Assembly: GCF_946221105.1 (NCBI RefSeq)
Contig: NZ_CAMICL010000013.1
Span: forward strand, 1-46,201
Length of the DNA stretch: 46,201 nt
Direction of reading: 5' to 3'
From: an uncultured Corynebacterium sp.
GTDB taxonomy: Bacteria; Actinomycetota; Actinomycetes; Mycobacteriales; Mycobacteriaceae
Part shown: piece after piece, positions 1 to 7,061 of the stretch
Position numbering within the stretch: the first letter of the stretch is position 1
Layout of the letters: the number at the start of each line of letters is the position of its first letter
Made by a program: the position numbers and the translations under genes
Notes under the pieces: generated by a model
Database searches by the model: none
What the model saw: only the letters and a program-made list of their open reading frames with translations
What the model was told of the DNA's origin: nothing

Positions 1-107
1 CCGGCCCGCGCATCGGCATCTCCAAAAACGCCGACGCCCCGTGGCGGTTCTGGATACCCGGCGATAAAACCGTCTCCACCCCACGGGGCAAACCGAAGCA
101 GCGCTAG
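1..107 (+). CDS. DNA-3-methyladenine glycosylase (AAG/Mpg family), C-terminal fragment
   Basis: Only the last 34 codons are inside the window, read in the frame that begins at base 3 and ends with TAG at 105-107. The peptide contains the segment GPRIGISKNADAPWRFWI, which resembles the C-terminal end of alkyladenine DNA glycosylases, the base-excision enzymes that remove 3-methyladenine and hypoxanthine. The start lies left of the window. The gene is tail-to-tail with the next gene: its stop codon directly abuts the neighbour's stop codon, with no bases between. The family call rests on a short stretch, so it is probable rather than certain. Confidence 0.7.
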   Translation, partial: GPRIGISKNADAPWRFWIPGDKTVSTPRGKPKQR

Positions 108-959
108 CTACTTCTTTTTCTTCTTTTTCTTCTTCTTGGACTGCTTGCCAAGCTCGAGGTTGGCGGCGACGTCGGGGACGTAGCGGAACTCGTCGCGAGG
201 CGGACGCTCGTAGTCCGTGATCTCCGGGCGCTCCGGGATCTCCGGCAAGTCCGGTGTGATGTGCTCGTACGGGATGGTGGAAAGCAGGTGCGAGATGACG
301 TTGATGCGCGAGCGCTTCTTATCCTCGCTTTCCACCGTGTACCACGGCGCCGACGGGATGTCGGTGTGGACGAACATCTCGTCCTTGGCGCGGGAGTACT
401 CCTCCCACTTCGTGATGGACTCCAGGTCCATCGGCGAGAGCTTCCATTGGCGCAGCGGATCGTTGCGACGGGACTGGAAACGCTTGTACTGCTCCTCGTC
501 GGAGACGGAGAACCAGTACTTGCGCAGCATGATGCCGTCCTCAACCAGCAGGCGTTCGAAGATCGGCGCCTGGTGCAGGAAGCGGCGGTACTCCTGCGAG
601 GACGCAAAGCCCATCACGCGCTCCACGCCGGCGCGGTTGTACCAGGAACGGTCGAAGATGACGATCTCGCCGGCCGTCGGCAGCTTCTCCACGTAGCGCT
701 GGAAGTACCACTGGCCCTGCTCGCGGTCCGTCGGCTTCGGCAGCGCCTCGATGCGGCAGGTGCGCGGGTTCATGTACTGGGTGATGCGCTTGATCGCGGA
801 GCCCTTGCCGGCGGCGTCGCGGCCCTCCATGACAATGACCAGGCGCTCGCCGTTTTCCACCACCCACTGCTGCATCGCTACAAGTTCAGCCTGCAGGCGC
901 AGCAGCTCTTTTTCATAGGCCTTCTTGGACAGTTTCGGCGGTTTGTTGTCGTGGCTCAT
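108..959 (-). CDS. ppk2: Polyphosphate kinase 2 family protein with poly-lysine tail
   Basis: A 283-residue PPK2-type kinase, which transfers phosphate between polyphosphate and nucleotides in the cytoplasm. The P-loop GRDAAGKG, the Walker B stretch IVIFDRSWYNR and the following GVERVMGF segment are all present, and the length is normal for a single-domain PPK2. The ATG at 959 was chosen over an upstream GTG because a TACGGT hexamer (967-972) lies 7 bp ahead and no Shine-Dalgarno sequence is present, suggesting a leaderless mRNA. The protein ends in nine consecutive lysines encoded by mixed AAG/AAA codons. This is unusual and could bind the anionic polymer; that is inference. It is convergent with the glycosylase gene. 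Whether it prefers ADP or GDP cannot be read from the sequence. Confidence 0.93.
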   Translation of the reverse strand: MSHDNKPPKLSKKAYEKELLRLQAELVAMQQWVVENGERLVIVMEGRDAAGKGSAIKRITQYMNPRTCRIEALPKPTDREQGQWYFQRYVEKLPTAGEIVIFDRSWYNRAGVERVMGFASSQEYRRFLHQAPIFERLLVEDGIMLRKYWFSVSDEEQYKRFQSRRNDPLRQWKLSPMDLESITKWEEYSRAKDEMFVHTDIPSAPWYTVESEDKKRSRINVISHLLSTIPYEHITPDLPEIPERPEITDYERPPRDEFRYVPDVAANLELGKQSKKKKKKKKK

Positions 960-966
960 GGGTGTA

Positions 967-972
967 ACCGTA
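967..972 (-). promoter_or_regulatory. Putative -10 element of ppk2, leaderless
   Basis: On the minus strand TACGGT (TANNNT) is followed by 7 bp and then the ATG. That spacing puts the transcription start at or next to the start codon. No Shine-Dalgarno sequence is seen. Confidence 0.45.
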
Positions 973-1043
973 CCCGCAGGTGCCGTGAGCACTAAAAACG
1001 CACAGAAACCTGAGAAGATAGATCAATATGAGATAACCAGTAC

Positions 1044-1056
1044 ATTGTTCAACAAT
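1044..1056 (+). promoter_or_regulatory. Putative GntR/FadR-type operator upstream of the GntR gene
   Basis: ATTGTTCAACAAT is a perfect 6+1+6 palindrome. Its core TTGTTCAACAA fits the FadR-subfamily operator pattern TNGTNNNACNA exactly. It lies just upstream of a -10-like TATACT at 1065-1070, so binding would block the promoter of the regulator itself (autoregulation, inferred). Confidence 0.55.
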
Positions 1057-1064
1057 AAATGCGT

Positions 1065-1070
1065 TATACT
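1065..1070 (+). promoter_or_regulatory. Putative -10 element of the GntR gene
   Basis: TATACT lies about 50 bp before the GTG start, in the AT-rich part of the divergent region with ppk2. The -35 is uncertain: TACATT at 1041-1046 gives an 18-bp spacer and overlaps the palindrome at 1044-1056. Confidence 0.4.
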
Positions 1071-1118
1071 CTCCCTAGTTCTACTCAATACGGTCACCCA
1101 CCTGCACAAACAAGGTAG

Positions 1119-1784
1119 GTGACAACTGATTTCAATACGGATGCCATGCTTGCACACAACGTTTCCGCCGAGGTCCGCCGCGCGATCTCACGTGGCGAAT
1201 TCGCTCCCGGGCAAAAGCTCAACGAGGTCGCACTCGCCGAGCGCTTCGGGGTTTCCCGTAACACGTTGCGTGAAGCATTCGCCATGCTGACCGCCGAAGG
1301 CCTCTGCGAACGCATCCCCAACCGCGGCGTGTTCCTGGCCACCCCGACACCGGAGTTCGTCACCGACACCTTCCGCGCCCGCGCCGCCATCGAGCCGGCC
1401 GCACTGCTGTGGGGCCCGGACCTGGACGTCGAGCGCCTCGACGAGCTGAACAAGGAAGCCCGCGTCGCCATCGAGGAAGAAGACGACGACCTGCTCATCG
1501 CCGTCAACCAAGCCTTCCACCACGTCGTGCTCGCCGCGATGGGCTCGAAAACCCTCGGCGACACCATGGACCAGCTCGACGCCTTCCTCCGCCTGGCCAC
1601 CCTGCCCATCCTCGAACGGGATCCGGCGTTCAACCGCCGCTTCATCGAGGTCAACGAGCACATCGTCGAGCTGGTCCAGTCCGGCGACCGCCAAGCCGCC
1701 TCCGACTACCTGCAGGTGCAGCTGATGAAGCAGGCCGAGGCGATCATCGAAATGATCGAGAAGATCAACAACGGAGCCGTCTAA
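1119..1784 (+). CDS. GntR-family (FadR/FCD subfamily) transcriptional regulator
   Basis: A 221-residue regulator. An N-terminal winged helix-turn-helix (roughly residues 15-75, with FGVSRNTLREAFAML as the recognition region) is followed by an all-helical FCD effector domain (about 85-215) with the NQAFHH and NEHIVEL histidines typical of the family's metal/ligand pocket; the third expected histidine position looks replaced by glutamine. The GTG at 1119 is used here; an in-frame ATG at 1146 is the alternative. The gene precedes pxpA by 59 bp on the same strand, and matching operator-like palindromes sit before both genes, so it probably controls the 5-oxoproline operon and itself. The ligand is unknown; 5-oxoproline or a product is a guess from context. 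Bacillus uses an IclR-type regulator (KipR) in the equivalent locus. Confidence 0.88.
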   Translation: MTTDFNTDAMLAHNVSAEVRRAISRGEFAPGQKLNEVALAERFGVSRNTLREAFAMLTAEGLCERIPNRGVFLATPTPEFVTDTFRARAAIEPAALLWGPDLDVERLDELNKEARVAIEEEDDDLLIAVNQAFHHVVLAAMGSKTLGDTMDQLDAFLRLATLPILERDPAFNRRFIEVNEHIVELVQSGDRQAASDYLQVQLMKQAEAIIEMIEKINNGAV

Positions 1785-1827
1785 ACCACCCCCGGTCCAA
1801 CCTGAGTGCAAGATCACATGCGCCAGG

Positions 1828-1838
1828 TTGTATAACTA
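1828..1838 (+). promoter_or_regulatory. Putative GntR operator overlapping the pxpA -10 element
   Basis: TTGTATAACTA matches TNGTNNNACNA exactly, like the site at 1044-1056. The same bases contain TATAAC (1831-1836), a -10 hexamer 7 bp before the pxpA ATG. The repressor site and promoter core coincide, and transcription would begin at or next to the ATG (leaderless). Confidence 0.55.
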
Positions 1839-1843
1839 GGGCC

Positions 1844-2599
1844 ATGCACATCGACCTCAACGCTGACCTCGGCGAGACCACCGCGGGCAACCCGGTCGCT
1901 GACGACGCAGCCATGCTGGAGATGGTCTCCAGCGCCAACGTCGCCACCGGCTTCCACGCGGGAGACCCCCATTCCATCGCCGGCACCTTGAAAAACGCCG
2001 CCGCCCACGGCGTGACTCTCGGCGCTCACGTGGCATACAACGACCCGGCAGGCTTCGGCCGCCGCTTCATCGACTACGCCCCCGCCGAACTCGCCGACGA
2101 GACGCTCTACCAAATCGGCGCCCTCGACGCGCTCGCCCGCGTCCACGGCATGCAGGTGCGCTACGTCAAGCCGCACGGCGCGCTCTACAACACGATCGTC
2201 CACCACGAGGCGCACGCCAAGGCGGTCATCGACGGCATCAAGGCGTTCAGCCCTGAGCTTGCCGTGATGCTCCTGCCCGGCGGCGTCGCCGTCGACATCG
2301 CCGAGAAGGCCGGCCTGCGCGTGATCCGCGAGGCGTTCGCGGACCGCGGCTACAACCCCGACGGCACGCTCGTGTCGCGCCGTGAGCCGGGTGCGGTCAT
2401 GCACGACCCGCAGGACGTCGCTAAGCGAGTGCTCCAAGTCGCCTCCACCGGATCCGTCACCGCCATCGACGGCACCGAGGTCAAAGTCCAGGCCGAATCC
2501 GTCTGCGTCCACGGCGACTCCCCCGGCTCCGTCGAGCTGACCCGGAGTGTGGTGCACAAGCTTGCCGACGAAGGCATCCGCATCGAGGCCGTCCTATGA
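1844..2599 (+). CDS. pxpA: 5-oxoprolinase subunit PxpA (LamB/YcsF family)
   Basis: A 251-residue LamB/YcsF protein beginning HIDLNADLGE, the family's signature N-terminus. Further conserved blocks are ATGFHAGDP, GAHVAYNDP and VKPHGALYN, rich in the histidines and acids of this polysaccharide-deacetylase-like barrel. In characterised PxpABC systems it is required with PxpB and PxpC to open 5-oxo-L-proline to glutamate using ATP. The ATG at 1844 was chosen because the family alignment starts there and a -10 element sits 7 bp upstream; the open frame continues further upstream but overlaps the GntR gene. It overlaps the next gene by the 4-bp ATGA, indicating translational coupling. Confidence 0.95.
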   Translation: MHIDLNADLGETTAGNPVADDAAMLEMVSSANVATGFHAGDPHSIAGTLKNAAAHGVTLGAHVAYNDPAGFGRRFIDYAPAELADETLYQIGALDALARVHGMQVRYVKPHGALYNTIVHHEAHAKAVIDGIKAFSPELAVMLLPGGVAVDIAEKAGLRVIREAFADRGYNPDGTLVSRREPGAVMHDPQDVAKRVLQVASTGSVTAIDGTEVKVQAESVCVHGDSPGSVELTRSVVHKLADEGIRIEAVL

Positions 2600-4149
2600 C
2601 ATACACCGTCAAACGAGTAGGCACCCGCGCGCTCATCGTCGACCTGCCCGACCTGGGCACCGTCATGGACTTCTACGCCGCGCTTTCCGCCACGCCCCTG
2701 GAGCACCAAACCGACGTCGTCGCCGCCGCACGCACCGTGCTGGTGACCTTCGACTCGCCCACCGCCACCACCAAAGCCGTCGACGTGCTGGCCGCGTACA
2801 CGCCTGCCGCCGCCGACATGGGTACGCCGCGCGACATCAACATCGACGTGCGATACGACGGGGAGGACGTGGAGGCGCTGGCGTCGTCGCTAGGCATGAG
2901 CACAGCCGAGCTGATCGAGTGGCACACCTCCACCACCTGGGTCGCCGCCTTCGGCGGCTTCGCCCCCGGATTCACCTACTGCGTACCCGAAGACGCCTCG
3001 CGCGCACTCGAGATCCCGCGCCGCGACTCGCCTCGCACCGCCGTGCCTGCAGGCGCCGTCGCCCTGGCCGGCGAATTCTCCGCCGTCTACCCGCGCACCT
3101 CCCCCGGCGGCTGGCAGCTCATCGGCACCACGGCGACCCCGATGTGGGACTCCACCGCCACCCCGCCCGCGCTCGTCGCCCCCGGCGACCGCGTGCACTA
3201 CCGCGCCGCGGACACCCTGCCGGCGGACACGCAGACCGCCCGCAAGCACCTGGCTACCCCGCCGCGGCGCCCCGTGTTCACACTTGACGACGCGGGCCTG
3301 CAGACGCTGTACCAGGACCTCGGCCGACAAGGCAACGGCAACCTGGGAGTAACCACGTCCGGGTCCACCGACCGCGCCTCCGCCCGCACCGCCAACGCCG
3401 CGGTGGGCAACAAGCGCAACGCCACGCTTTTGGAAAACGTCGGCGGGCTGACCATGACCGCGCTGGCGGAGACCGTCATCTGTGTCACCGGCGCCGACGC
3501 CGACGTCACCGTCGGCGGCCGGCCCGCGCCGCTGGCCACCCCGACGATTGTGCCGGCCGGCGCGGAGGTCGTCGTGAAGCCGGCGCGCCTGGGGTTCCGC
3601 ACCTACGTCGCGGTGCGTGGCGGGCTCATCGCCGACACCGAACTGGACTCGGCGGCCACCGACATGCTCTCCGGGCTCGGCCCGAAGCCGCTTGCCGCCG
3701 GCGACACCATCGCCATGTCGCTGACCCCGCCGCAGTCCGCGAATTCGCTGCTGACCAACCCGCTGCGCGTCGAGCGCGACGGCGCGGACGTCGTCGGCGT
3801 GGTGCGCTGCGTCCTCGGCCCCCGCGACGACTGGTTCGACGCGGACGCCGTGGAGCGGTTCTTTAACACCACCTTCACGGTCACCGGCGACTCCAACCGC
3901 GTCGGCCTGCGCCTGGAATCCGACGCGCCCCTGACACGCTCGCGCGACGGCGAGCTGCCCAGCGAAGGCATGGTCGCAGGCTCCGTGCAAATCCCCCCGT
4001 CCGGCCAGCCCGTGCTCTTCCTGCGCGACCACGCCGTGACCGGCGGATACCCTGTCATCGCGACCGTGATCAATGAAGACGTCGACATCGCCGCACAACT
4101 CCCGCCCGGCGGAAAACTCCGCTTCGAGCGCTACACCCTGGAAGGTTAA
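2596..4149 (+). CDS. pxpBC: Fused 5-oxoprolinase subunits PxpB-PxpC (KipI-KipA)
   Basis: A 517-residue fusion. Residues about 1-215 are PxpB/KipI-like, with GFAPGFTYC and PGGWQLIGTT; residues from about 229 are PxpC/KipA-like, with GVTTSGSTDRAS, NAAVGNKRNATLLE and a C-terminal DHAVTGGYPVIATV segment. The two are separate proteins in Bacillus and E. coli. The same KipI-KipA pair also forms the carboxyltransferase domain of urea carboxylase. The gene is coupled to pxpA by ATGA and followed after 3 bp by a biotin carboxylase/BCCP gene, so the product may act either as ATP-dependent 5-oxoprolinase or as the carboxyltransferase half of a biotin-dependent enzyme. Confidence 0.94.
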   Translation: MTYTVKRVGTRALIVDLPDLGTVMDFYAALSATPLEHQTDVVAAARTVLVTFDSPTATTKAVDVLAAYTPAAADMGTPRDINIDVRYDGEDVEALASSLGMSTAELIEWHTSTTWVAAFGGFAPGFTYCVPEDASRALEIPRRDSPRTAVPAGAVALAGEFSAVYPRTSPGGWQLIGTTATPMWDSTATPPALVAPGDRVHYRAADTLPADTQTARKHLATPPRRPVFTLDDAGLQTLYQDLGRQGNGNLGVTTSGSTDRASARTANAAVGNKRNATLLENVGGLTMTALAETVICVTGADADVTVGGRPAPLATPTIVPAGAEVVVKPARLGFRTYVAVRGGLIADTELDSAATDMLSGLGPKPLAAGDTIAMSLTPPQSANSLLTNPLRVERDGADVVGVVRCVLGPRDDWFDADAVERFFNTTFTVTGDSNRVGLRLESDAPLTRSRDGELPSEGMVAGSVQIPPSGQPVLFLRDHAVTGGYPVIATVINEDVDIAAQLPPGGKLRFERYTLEG

Positions 4150-4152
4150 GCA

Positions 4153-5877
4153 ATGACTCTTTCTGCCGTACTGATCGCCAACCGCGGCGAGATCGCCGTG
4201 CGCATCGCCCGCACCGCCCGCGACCTTGGCATCCGCTCCATCGCCGTCTACTCCGAGCCCGACACAGGCGCCCTGCACACCCAGGTCGCCGACGAGGCCT
4301 ACCTCCTGCCGGGCAAGACCTCCGCCGAGACGTACATGAACATCCCGGCGCTCATCGAGATCGCGCACCGCGCCGGCGCAGACTGCCTCCACCCCGGCTA
4401 CGGGTTCTTGTCCGAAAACGCCGACTTCGCCCGCACCGTCGAGGAGGCCGGGCTGAAATGGATCGGCCCGTCGCCCGAGGCCATCGAGCTGCTCGGCGAC
4501 AAACTCTCCGCCCGCGCCCTTGCCGTCGAGGTCGACGCCCCGCTCGCCCCCGGCACCGGCGAGCCGCTGTCCACCTGGGAGGAAGCCCGCGACTTTGCCG
4601 ACGCACACGGCATGCCGATCGCGATTAAGGCGGCGTTCGGCGGCGGCGGCCGCGGCCTGAAGGTCGTCTTCGACGAAGCCGACATCGAGGAAGGCTTCGC
4701 GTCCGCCGGCCGCGAGGCGAAGGAAGCGTTCGGCCGCGGCGAGTGCTACGTGGAGAAGTTCCTCACCCACCCGCGCCACGTCGAGGCGCAAGTGCTTGCC
4801 GACGCGCACGGCAACGTCGCAGTCCTCGGCACCCGCGACTGCTCCACCCAGCGCCGCTTCCAAAAACTCATCGAGGAAGCTCCCGCGCCGTTTTTGACCG
4901 ACGAGCAGCGCACCGCCATCGAAGAGGGCGCCCGCGAGATCATCCGCAAGGCGAACTACCAGTCCGCCGGCACCGTCGAGTACATCGTCTCCGAAGACGG
5001 CACCGTGTCGTTTTTGGAGGTCAACACCCGCGTCCAGGTCGAGCACCCCATCACCGAGGCCGTCACCGGCGTGGACATCATCGCCGAGCAGTTCCGCATC
5101 GCGGATGGGCTCCCGCTGTCCTTCGGCGAGGCCGACCCAGACATCCACGGGCATGCTTTCGAGTTCCGCATAAACGCCGAGGACGTCACCAACGGCTTCG
5201 CCCCCTCGCCCGGCACCGTGACGCGTTTCGACGTGCCCACCGGCCCCGGCGTGCGCATCGACACCGGCGTGCGCACCGGCGGCCAAATCCCGCCGTACTA
5301 CGACTCGCTCATGGGCAAACTCGTCGTGTGGGGGCCCGACCGCGACACCGCGCTCGCCCGCGCCAAGCAGTCCTTAAGTGAATTCGTCATCGAAGGCGTG
5401 CGCACCGTGCTGCCGTTCCACCGCGACATGGTCGACGCGCCCGAAATCACCGGCGACAGCCTCGACGTCTACACCGACTGGGTGGACCACAACTACTCGC
5501 CGTCGCAGAAGCACAACGGCGTGGACATCGAGCACATCTACGACGAACGCCGCGACGTCGTCATCGAGATCGACGGGCGCCTGCACACCATCGGCTTCCC
5601 CGTCGCGATGCTCGGCGGCGGCTCGGCCGCGGCCCCGGCTGAGGCGGCCGCGCCCGCCGGCGACGAGGCGGGCGCCGTGACGTCCAAGTACGAAGCCACC
5701 ATCGTGGAATGGCTGGTCGCCGACGGCGACGTCGTTGCCAAGGGCGACCCGATTGCGACCGTCGAGGCGATGAAGATGGAGTCGCAGATCAAGGCGCCTC
5801 GCGACGGGCAGATCTCGCTTGCCGCACAGCAGGGCGAGCGCGTGAAGGCGAACGCCACCATCGCGACGATTTCCTAG
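4153..5877 (+). CDS. Biotin carboxylase-biotin carboxyl carrier fusion in the pxp operon
   Basis: A 574-residue protein resembling acyl-CoA carboxylase alpha subunits. A biotin carboxylase domain (about 1-445: LIANRGEIAVRI, the glycine-rich ATP-grasp loop GGGGRGLK, EVNTRVQVEHPITE) is joined by an Ala/Pro-rich linker (about 488-505) to a BCCP domain with the biotinylation motif EAMKMES, Lys541. It carboxylates its own biotin with bicarbonate and ATP. No acyl-CoA carboxyltransferase gene is in the cluster; the only plausible partner is the preceding KipI-KipA fusion 3 bp upstream. It may be a dedicated subunit of an oxoproline/urea-carboxylase-like enzyme, or a general carboxylase alpha subunit with a beta partner elsewhere. 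The gene ends 4 bp from the convergent HNH gene. Confidence 0.9.
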   Translation: MTLSAVLIANRGEIAVRIARTARDLGIRSIAVYSEPDTGALHTQVADEAYLLPGKTSAETYMNIPALIEIAHRAGADCLHPGYGFLSENADFARTVEEAGLKWIGPSPEAIELLGDKLSARALAVEVDAPLAPGTGEPLSTWEEARDFADAHGMPIAIKAAFGGGGRGLKVVFDEADIEEGFASAGREAKEAFGRGECYVEKFLTHPRHVEAQVLADAHGNVAVLGTRDCSTQRRFQKLIEEAPAPFLTDEQRTAIEEGAREIIRKANYQSAGTVEYIVSEDGTVSFLEVNTRVQVEHPITEAVTGVDIIAEQFRIADGLPLSFGEADPDIHGHAFEFRINAEDVTNGFAPSPGTVTRFDVPTGPGVRIDTGVRTGGQIPPYYDSLMGKLVVWGPDRDTALARAKQSLSEFVIEGVRTVLPFHRDMVDAPEITGDSLDVYTDWVDHNYSPSQKHNGVDIEHIYDERRDVVIEIDGRLHTIGFPVAMLGGGSAAAPAEAAAPAGDEAGAVTSKYEATIVEWLVADGDVVAKGDPIATVEAMKMESQIKAPRDGQISLAAQQGERVKANATIATIS

Positions 5878-5881
5878 CGTG

Positions 5882-6961
5882 TCAGGGGCCTGCTCTTCGG
5901 GGTCCGAAGAGTTGGTCGAGTGCTCCGCGGTCGGTGTTTTTCAGGTGGTACCCGCGCGGTGAGATCCACCAGGGTGCGCCTCGGATCATGGCGATGCGGC
6001 CGCGGGATTTGCGCCAGGGGTCGTCGTCGTTGATGCGGTTGTGGTACTTACACAGCGGCACCAGGTTGTTCATGTTGGTGTAGCCGCCGTGTTTCCACGC
6101 ATCCACGTGGTGAATCTCGGCACCGTACGCCCCGTGCCTACACCCGGGGAAGGCGCACACGGGTGAGACCATGCAGGCCATGTCGCGCTGCTTCTGGTTG
6201 GCGAAACGCTCGGTGTCGTACAGGTTCACCGCCCCTTCCTCCGGGTGGAAGGCTGCGACCTCGAGTGTCTCGCCGAACTCTTGCTGGAGGTACTCCGCGC
6301 CGGTCATGGTGGTGCCGTCGGTGAGTGTGAGGATGATGTCGTCGCCGTCGCCCGCCATGATGCGGGCGTGCTCCGAAATCGGCACCATCACGATCGGGCG
6401 GGGTGCGGCGGCGACGACCCCGCCTGCCTTGCCTTCGACGATGCGCCAAAACGCCTCCTCCATCTGGGCCGCGGCGGGCTGTGTAGCGTCGATGTCTTGG
6501 CGCAGACGGTGCTCTAGGTCGGCGGCTTTGCGGTCGGTGGTGTCGATGGTGATGCGCGCCCGGCCGTTTTTCGGCGCGGAGAACGCGACCTGCTTCTTCG
6601 TCGGGGTGTCATCCTCGCGGGGCACTAACTCGCGTGCGGCGCGCTCGATCGCGCGGTACCCGCCGGTGACGTCCAACAAGGCGAGGCGCAGCCGCCACCG
6701 CTCCCCAGCGTCCTTCACAACGCCGACGCGGCGCTCGATCAACGCCAACTCGTCCAACGAGAACCCGCTGGCCTTCTGCGCCGCCAGGGCCTGCTTGCGG
6801 GTGAATTTTGTGGGCCCGTAGTACACCTGCTGCATCTGATCCCAGGCGCGTGCCCGATCCGGCGCCATCCCAGCGCCCAACGCAACGGACAGGTCGAAGT
6901 GCCGCAGCGTCTCCATGGATGCTGCGGCCATCGCCTGAATGAATGCGTCGAACGGGTTCAT
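5882..6961 (-). CDS. HNH endonuclease domain protein (DUF222-like)
   Basis: A 359-residue protein of the kind present in many copies in corynebacterial and mycobacterial genomes. The N-terminal two thirds is helical and DUF222-like. The C-terminus carries an HNH module with a CAFPGC zinc-knuckle start, EIHHVDAWKHGG (histidines near residues 284-285), NNLVPLCKYHNRIND. ATG 6961 (MNPFDAF) was preferred to an upstream GTG-type start because relatives begin there. It sits between the two halves of the 5-oxoproline locus and is convergent with the biotin carboxylase gene. The biological role of these proteins is not established; a mobile or selfish origin is often suspected. No terminal repeats or transposase accompany it. 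Confidence 0.85.
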   Translation of the reverse strand: MNPFDAFIQAMAAASMETLRHFDLSVALGAGMAPDRARAWDQMQQVYYGPTKFTRKQALAAQKASGFSLDELALIERRVGVVKDAGERWRLRLALLDVTGGYRAIERAARELVPREDDTPTKKQVAFSAPKNGRARITIDTTDRKAADLEHRLRQDIDATQPAAAQMEEAFWRIVEGKAGGVVAAAPRPIVMVPISEHARIMAGDGDDIILTLTDGTTMTGAEYLQQEFGETLEVAAFHPEEGAVNLYDTERFANQKQRDMACMVSPVCAFPGCRHGAYGAEIHHVDAWKHGGYTNMNNLVPLCKYHNRINDDDPWRKSRGRIAMIRGAPWWISPRGYHLKNTDRGALDQLFGPRRAGP

Positions 6962-7011
6962 GCCACGAACACTAAACGGCACGCAACCCCGCACAACCCC
7001 CGAACCGAAAT

Positions 7012-7052
7012 CTGTGGATAACTCGCCACACCAGCCCCAAAGTTGTCCACAG
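7012..7052. repeat. Inverted repeat carrying two DnaA-box-like 9-mers
   Basis: CTGTGGATAACT (7012-7023) and AGTTGTCCACAG (7041-7052) are inverted copies with one mismatch, separated by 17 bases. The arms contain TGTGGATAA (reverse of the DnaA box TTATCCACA) and TTGTCCACA, the high-GC actinobacterial DnaA-box form. The repeat fills the 100-bp gap between the YcsI gene and the HNH gene. It could be a transcript hairpin or DnaA-binding site; neither is shown. Confidence 0.6.
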
Positions 7053-7061
7053 CCGGGCCCT

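Noticed and set aside
925..1122. Small plus-strand open frame before the GntR gene
   Set aside because: It runs antisense through the ppk2 start and through the AT-rich promoter/operator region and has no protein-like features.
2890..5286. Minus-strand open frame of about 800 codons opposite pxpBC and the carboxylase gene
   Set aside because: Gly/Val/Asp-rich shadow frame; the plus-strand proteins are unmistakable.
7012..7052. Replication origin
   Set aside because: Two DnaA-like boxes only; no dnaA/dnaN, AT-rich unwinding region or box cluster nearby.
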